A stretch of DNA of 9,118 bases from the NCBI GenBank assembly GCA_023228745.1, contig JALOAP010000098.1, forward strand, positions 1 through 9,118. Direction: 5' to 3'. The notes beneath the pieces are model-generated. The model searched no databases. It was not told where the DNA came from and saw nothing but the letters and a program-made list of their open reading frames with translations. The translations under genes were made by a program, and so were the position numbers. The first letter of the stretch is position 1. The number at the start of each line of letters is the position of its first letter. Shown piece by piece: positions 6,327-9,118 of this stretch. The DNA is from Dehalococcoidia bacterium (lineage in GTDB: Bacteria > Chloroflexota > Dehalococcoidia > Tepidiformales > Tepidiformaceae).

Positions 6327-6883
6327 TACTCACCGAGCTGGCTGTCCTCGCAGGGCGCGCCGCCGCCGCCCGCTCCCTCCTCGATGCCTTGCTCGATGTG
6401 ATCCCGGACGACTACTGGGACCGGCGCGCCCAGGGAGAGCTCTGGTCCGCGCGCGAACACCTGCAACACGTCGCCACCGTCGATGAACCAATGCGTCAGC
6501 TCGTACTGGATGCCGCTTCCGGTGCCCGGCTCCTGCGGCCATACGGCGTGGAGGGTGTCGCCGAAGCAGCCGAGCGCCGCGCAGCCTCGATGCGCACCGT
6601 TACGGAGTACTCGATCGACCGCCTGCGTGAGCAGATGGCTGAGACGCGGAACCTGCTCCTCGCCTCCTTCGAACAGCTCGGCTCCTCCGCGCTGGACCTA
6701 CCCGTCTTCATCCCCGGCGCCGTCAACTCCTGGGGGCAGCCGCTCACCGTCTCCTTGCGGCACTACCTCGCCAGCTGGGCCGTTCACGATTCTGAGCACG
6801 CGGAGGCCATCCGCGAGGCAATCACCACGCCACCCTCGCCGGGCGACCTCGCTCTTGCCGCCCGCCGCCGTCGACGGCCATGA
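6323..6883 (+). CDS. DinB/YfiT-like four-helix-bundle protein, putative metal-dependent enzyme
   Basis: The 186-residue product fits the DinB-like superfamily, four-helix bundles that bind a divalent metal through three histidines and include thiol S-transferases and many unassigned members. The visible signs are SAREHLQHVATVDE (about 43-56; H46 or H49) and the last-helix motif HYLASWAVHDSEHAEAI (147-163), with H155 and H159 in an HDSEH arrangement. It starts with GTG at 6323, whose last bases form the TGA of the DUF1786 gene (GTGA, 4-bp overlap). The nearest purine-rich stretch, GAGGAG at 6300-6305, is too far upstream, so translation probably depends on termination-reinitiation. It ends in an arginine-rich tail (RRRRRP). 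It could be a bacillithiol- or mycothiol-type transferase, but the substrate cannot be told. The name DinB here does not mean DNA polymerase IV. Confidence 0.85.
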   Translation: MILTELAVLAGRAAAARSLLDALLDVIPDDYWDRRAQGELWSAREHLQHVATVDEPMRQLVLDAASGARLLRPYGVEGVAEAAERRAASMRTVTEYSIDRLREQMAETRNLLLASFEQLGSSALDLPVFIPGAVNSWGQPLTVSLRHYLASWAVHDSEHAEAIREAITTPPSPGDLALAARRRRRP

Positions 6884-6887
6884 GCAT

Positions 6888-7925
6888 CTAGGCCGCCATC
6901 GGCGGGGACTGGCAGACCACTATGTTCTTTCCTCGGCGTTTAGCCGCCAGCAGGAGCTCATCGGCTCGCCGGACCACGTCCTTCGCCCGCTCCCCCGGGC
7001 GTCGCGTGGCACATCCGACCGAAACGCTGGTTGGCGTTTCGCGTTCCACGGCGATCCGGAGGCGCTCGCCAATGCGGGACGCCTCCTCATTTCCCGTGCC
7101 GGGCAACATCACAATGAACTCTTCGCCGCCGTAGCGCGCGATGTTGTCCCCCGGACGAAGGTTCGCGCTCATCGTCCTGGCCGCCTGCGCCAGCACGTGG
7201 TCGCCATGCAGGTGTCCGTGCTGGTCATTGAGTGCCTTGAAGTTGTCGAGGTCGAGCATCAACACCGAGAAGCCCCGGTCCGCACCCTCCGCAAGCTCGT
7301 CCAGCTCATCCAGGAAGGTGCGACGGTTGGCGATGCCCGTCAGCGGGTCCGTATTTGCAAGCGTGCGTGCCGTCCGCTCGGAATCACGCCACGCGTCCCC
7401 CACTGCATTCGCGAGCGTGGCCATGAAGCCGGTCATCACCACACTGATGACCAAATTGGCATCGAGCAGCGTCCCGCCTCGTTGGTGGCTCATATACATC
7501 CCGCCCAGCGCCACATTCAGCATCACAACCGCTGTCAGCGCAAGGAAGCTCCGCCCGCGGAATCGGCGTGAGTAACCGACGAGCGCGTAGAGATAGACTG
7601 CCCACAACGGTGAGTAGGGGTCCGCGACCGCGAGCCACACGAGCGTGATACAGGAGATCGCTCCCACCGGCGTGATCGCGTGAATCCATGGCACCGCTGG
7701 GTGCTTCCCGCGCCACCACCAGACATACACCACATGAAACGTGTTCCACGCAATCAGCCATATCACCGCGGGCGTCTTCCAGGGCTCCCGCGCGTCGAAC
7801 AGGCCACTGACCACCCCTGCGACGCAGAAGGCCGCGATACCGGCCTGCAAGATGAGTGTCTGCAGATCGAGCCGGCGTTGCTCCCCGCCCTGGGCCGTTC
7901 CCGCTCTCCTGAACCCAGCCATCAT
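6888..7925 (-). CDS. Membrane-bound diguanylate cyclase (GGDEF domain)
   Basis: Makes the second messenger c-di-GMP from two GTP at the cytoplasmic face of the membrane. With start ATG 7925 the protein has 345 residues. The N-terminal half has about six hydrophobic segments, beginning LILQAGIAAFCVAGVVSGLF and ending LVISVVMTGFMATLANAV, and looks like a MASE-type membrane sensor of unassigned kind. The linker SERTARTLANTDPLTGIANR leads into the catalytic domain. The active-site loop is GGEEF (266-270). The inhibitory site RPGD (257-260) stands exactly five residues before it, so product feedback inhibition is expected. No EAL, HD-GYP, PAS or receiver domain is present. An in-frame TTG at 7985 would add 20 residues but has no ribosome binding site; a GGAGG at 7940-7944 is 14 nt before the chosen ATG, too far to be convincing. 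The gene ends 4 bases from the convergent DinB-like stop. Confidence 0.92.
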   Translation of the reverse strand: MMAGFRRAGTAQGGEQRRLDLQTLILQAGIAAFCVAGVVSGLFDAREPWKTPAVIWLIAWNTFHVVYVWWWRGKHPAVPWIHAITPVGAISCITLVWLAVADPYSPLWAVYLYALVGYSRRFRGRSFLALTAVVMLNVALGGMYMSHQRGGTLLDANLVISVVMTGFMATLANAVGDAWRDSERTARTLANTDPLTGIANRRTFLDELDELAEGADRGFSVLMLDLDNFKALNDQHGHLHGDHVLAQAARTMSANLRPGDNIARYGGEEFIVMLPGTGNEEASRIGERLRIAVERETPTSVSVGCATRRPGERAKDVVRRADELLLAAKRRGKNIVVCQSPPMAA

Positions 7926-7932
7926 CCGAACC

Positions 7933-7995
7933 GTGTCAACCTCCCCCTGCTGTTGTGAGATTCGGCAGTGGACCTCCAGTCCCAAAGGTTGACAC
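7933..7995. repeat. Perfect 10-bp inverted repeat in the UbiB-GGDEF intergenic region
   Basis: GTGTCAACCT (7933-7942) and AGGTTGACAC (7986-7995) are exact reverse complements separated by 43 bp. The left arm begins 8 bp upstream of the GGDEF ATG at 7925. Each arm contains TTGACA, the consensus -35 hexamer, but both point away from the centre of the repeat: the left one would fire into the GGDEF coding region, the right one against the UbiB gene. A paired binding site for a dimeric regulator is possible. The rest of the 7926-8040 gap holds no recognisable gene. Confidence 0.5.
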
Positions 7996-8040
7996 TGAGT
8001 TACCGCACCGAGCGGCCATTCACCCGCGCGCGGCCCGTCG

Positions 8041-9118
8041 CTATACAGGTGCGACAGGCGACGTGGAGGCTGAGAGCCACCCCAGTTCGGTTGTGGGCTC
8101 CCGCCCGTCGATGTACTCCTCGATGATCGCCTGCCAGGGGCCGGTGGCTCGCAAATTCGCCATCAGCCCCGCTAGCCCGAAGTTGATCCGTGTCAGGAAC
8201 ACCATCCCTTCGGGCACGTTGCAGTACCGGTTGATCTGCCCGCCGAGCCCCGTGGTCTGCGTGTTCCGGCGAATCATCTCGCCCGCCAGTTCGGGCGTGA
8301 ATGTCACTTCCGGCTCAAGGACCGGCGCCCAATACCAGTGCATGTGCTCGTACAGCTCCGCTGTGGAGAACGGTGCCGCCTTACTCAATATCCCAATGTC
8401 CTCGGTCGCGCTTCGCCAGGCCTCGCGGTCGTCCGCGATCAAGGCCCGTAACACCCGCCCAAATCCCGCGACTGTCTCATCCGAAAACTCGGACACGCAC
8501 CCGTAGTCCACGAACGCAACCGACCCATCGTCGAGGAGCAGGTAGTTGCCGGGGTGCGGGTCGCCATTGAATAGACCGTGCCGGTAGATGCTGCCGAACG
8601 AGAATCGATAGACGATCTCGCCGATGCGGTTGCGCTCGGCCTGGTCGAAGCCATACGCAGCCGCGAACGGCCGTCCCTGGACGAACTCCTGCACCAGCAC
8701 CCGGCTCGTCGAAAGTTCGTGATACACGCGCGGGACACGAATGAACGCGTGCCCCTCGAAGAGGTCCCGGAACCGCTGCTGTGACGCGGCTTCCCGCCGG
8801 TAATCCAGCTCTTCGCGGATCCCCGCCTTCAGATCCCGGATGATCGGCCCGGCTTCGAGCCCGCGCGAGGCCATGCCCGCCATCCCGATCAGCAGCCCGA
8901 CGTTCGCGAGGTCGTGCTCGATCGCCTCTCGCACGCCGGGGTACTGGACCTTCACCGCTACCGGTGACCCATCCTTGAGCTGCGCCCGGTGCACCTGCCC
9001 GATCGAGGCCGCAGCGAACGGCCGTGATTCGAAGCGGCGAAATAGCGCCTCGGGGCCGCATCCAAACTCACTCTCGAACACCTGGCGCACCAGTTCGAAC
9101 GCCATCGGCGGCGCGTTC
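8041..9118 (-). CDS. ABC1/AarF/UbiB-family atypical kinase (5' partial)
   Basis: Member of the UbiB/ADCK protein-kinase-like family, ATPases tied to quinone and isoprenoid-lipid metabolism in bacteria and mitochondria. Reading continues past the in-frame ATG at 9105 to the window edge as NAPPMAFELVRQVF, matching the PPM-x-F family block, so the start lies outside; about 359 residues are visible. Motifs in order: PFAAASIGQVHRAQL, the alanine-rich nucleotide loop; VAVKVQYPG with the lysine; EELDYRREA; VLVQEFVQGRPF; the catalytic loop NGDPHPGN (nt 8545-8568), where the common form is HADPHPGN; and VDYG in place of DFG. The KxGQ motif, upstream in the family, is outside the window. The visible C-terminus, ending TSPVAPV, shows no strong transmembrane hairpin, unlike proteobacterial UbiB, so it may be a soluble or peripherally bound form. 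It is upstream of and codirectional with the diguanylate cyclase but 115 bp apart. Its substrate is unknown. Confidence 0.92.
   Translation of the reverse strand, partial: NAPPMAFELVRQVFESEFGCGPEALFRRFESRPFAAASIGQVHRAQLKDGSPVAVKVQYPGVREAIEHDLANVGLLIGMAGMASRGLEAGPIIRDLKAGIREELDYRREAASQQRFRDLFEGHAFIRVPRVYHELSTSRVLVQEFVQGRPFAAAYGFDQAERNRIGEIVYRFSFGSIYRHGLFNGDPHPGNYLLLDDGSVAFVDYGCVSEFSDETVAGFGRVLRALIADDREAWRSATEDIGILSKAAPFSTAELYEHMHWYWAPVLEPEVTFTPELAGEMIRRNTQTTGLGGQINRYCNVPEGMVFLTRINFGLAGLMANLRATGPWQAIIEEYIDGREPTTELGWLSASTSPVAPV

Noticed and set aside
6872..6898. Possible bidirectional terminator between the DinB-like gene and the diguanylate cyclase
   Set aside because: Only a 5-bp CGGCC/GGCCG pairing with an 11-nt loop and no T-tract on either strand.
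6483..7571. Long + strand open frame of 362 codons over the DinB-like gene and antisense to the diguanylate cyclase
   Set aside because: Composition is typical of shadow reading in GC-rich DNA (runs of S, R, P), with no recognisable motif, and both real genes beneath it have clear family motifs.
8003..8033. Small GC palindromes (CCGC/GCGG and CCGCGCGCGG) after the UbiB stop
   Set aside because: Short, GC-only and without a T-tract; expected by chance at this base composition.
1..9118. CRISPR array, tRNA, rRNA, insertion sequence or phage genes
   Set aside because: No regularly spaced repeats, transposase motifs, or RNA-gene features were seen on either strand.

Overview
The window is a GC-rich, arginine- and alanine-rich bacterial chromosome segment. 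It is densely packed: short intergenic gaps, a stop/start overlap, and two tail-to-tail gene pairs that touch or overlap. A DUF1786 (COG4012) protein, an ImuC/DnaE2-type polymerase, a membrane-anchored blue-copper protein and probable leaderless starts together suggest Chloroflexota (Dehalococcoidia/Tepidiformia/Thermomicrobia-like). This is an inference from gene content only; no rRNA or other taxonomic marker is present.

Layout. Positions 1-2852 (+) hold the 3' nine-tenths of an error-prone DNA polymerase III alpha subunit (dnaE2/imuC), with its N-terminus outside the window. Positions 2861-3408 (+) hold a decayed VapBC-type toxin-antitoxin locus. It has an operator-like inverted repeat, an antitoxin N-terminus, a frameshift, and then the C-terminal half of a PIN-domain toxin fused on by an apparent internal deletion. 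Positions 3458-3994 (+) hold a secreted, C-terminally anchored cupredoxin, whose leader can fold into two mutually exclusive hairpins, one of which covers the ribosome binding site. Its stem-loop terminator (4004-4040) lies inside the 3' coding end of the convergent gene at 3914-5131 (-), a multi-pass flippase-like membrane protein of the lysylphosphatidylglycerol-synthase TM family.

A 94-bp divergent promoter region separates that gene from a two-gene operon on the + strand: a DUF1786 protein (5226-6326), probably translated from a leaderless mRNA, overlapped by 4 bp with a DinB-like metal-binding protein (6323-6883). Four bases beyond the DinB stop lies the end of a convergent membrane diguanylate cyclase (6888-7925, -), with intact active-site and inhibitory-site motifs. 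A 115-bp gap containing a perfect 10-bp inverted repeat precedes it. The last gene is an ABC1/UbiB-family atypical kinase (8041-9118, -), whose N-terminus runs off the window.

The genes do not form one pathway. They read as short independent units: mutagenic repair, copper electron transfer or copper handling at the membrane, lipid or polyprenol-lipid transport, an uncharacterised ASKHA-like/DinB pair, c-di-GMP signalling, and a lipid/quinone-associated kinase. The most noteworthy items are the toxin-antitoxin remnant, the cupredoxin leader structure, the overlap that places a terminator inside a convergent coding region, and the poorly understood DUF1786-DinB operon.
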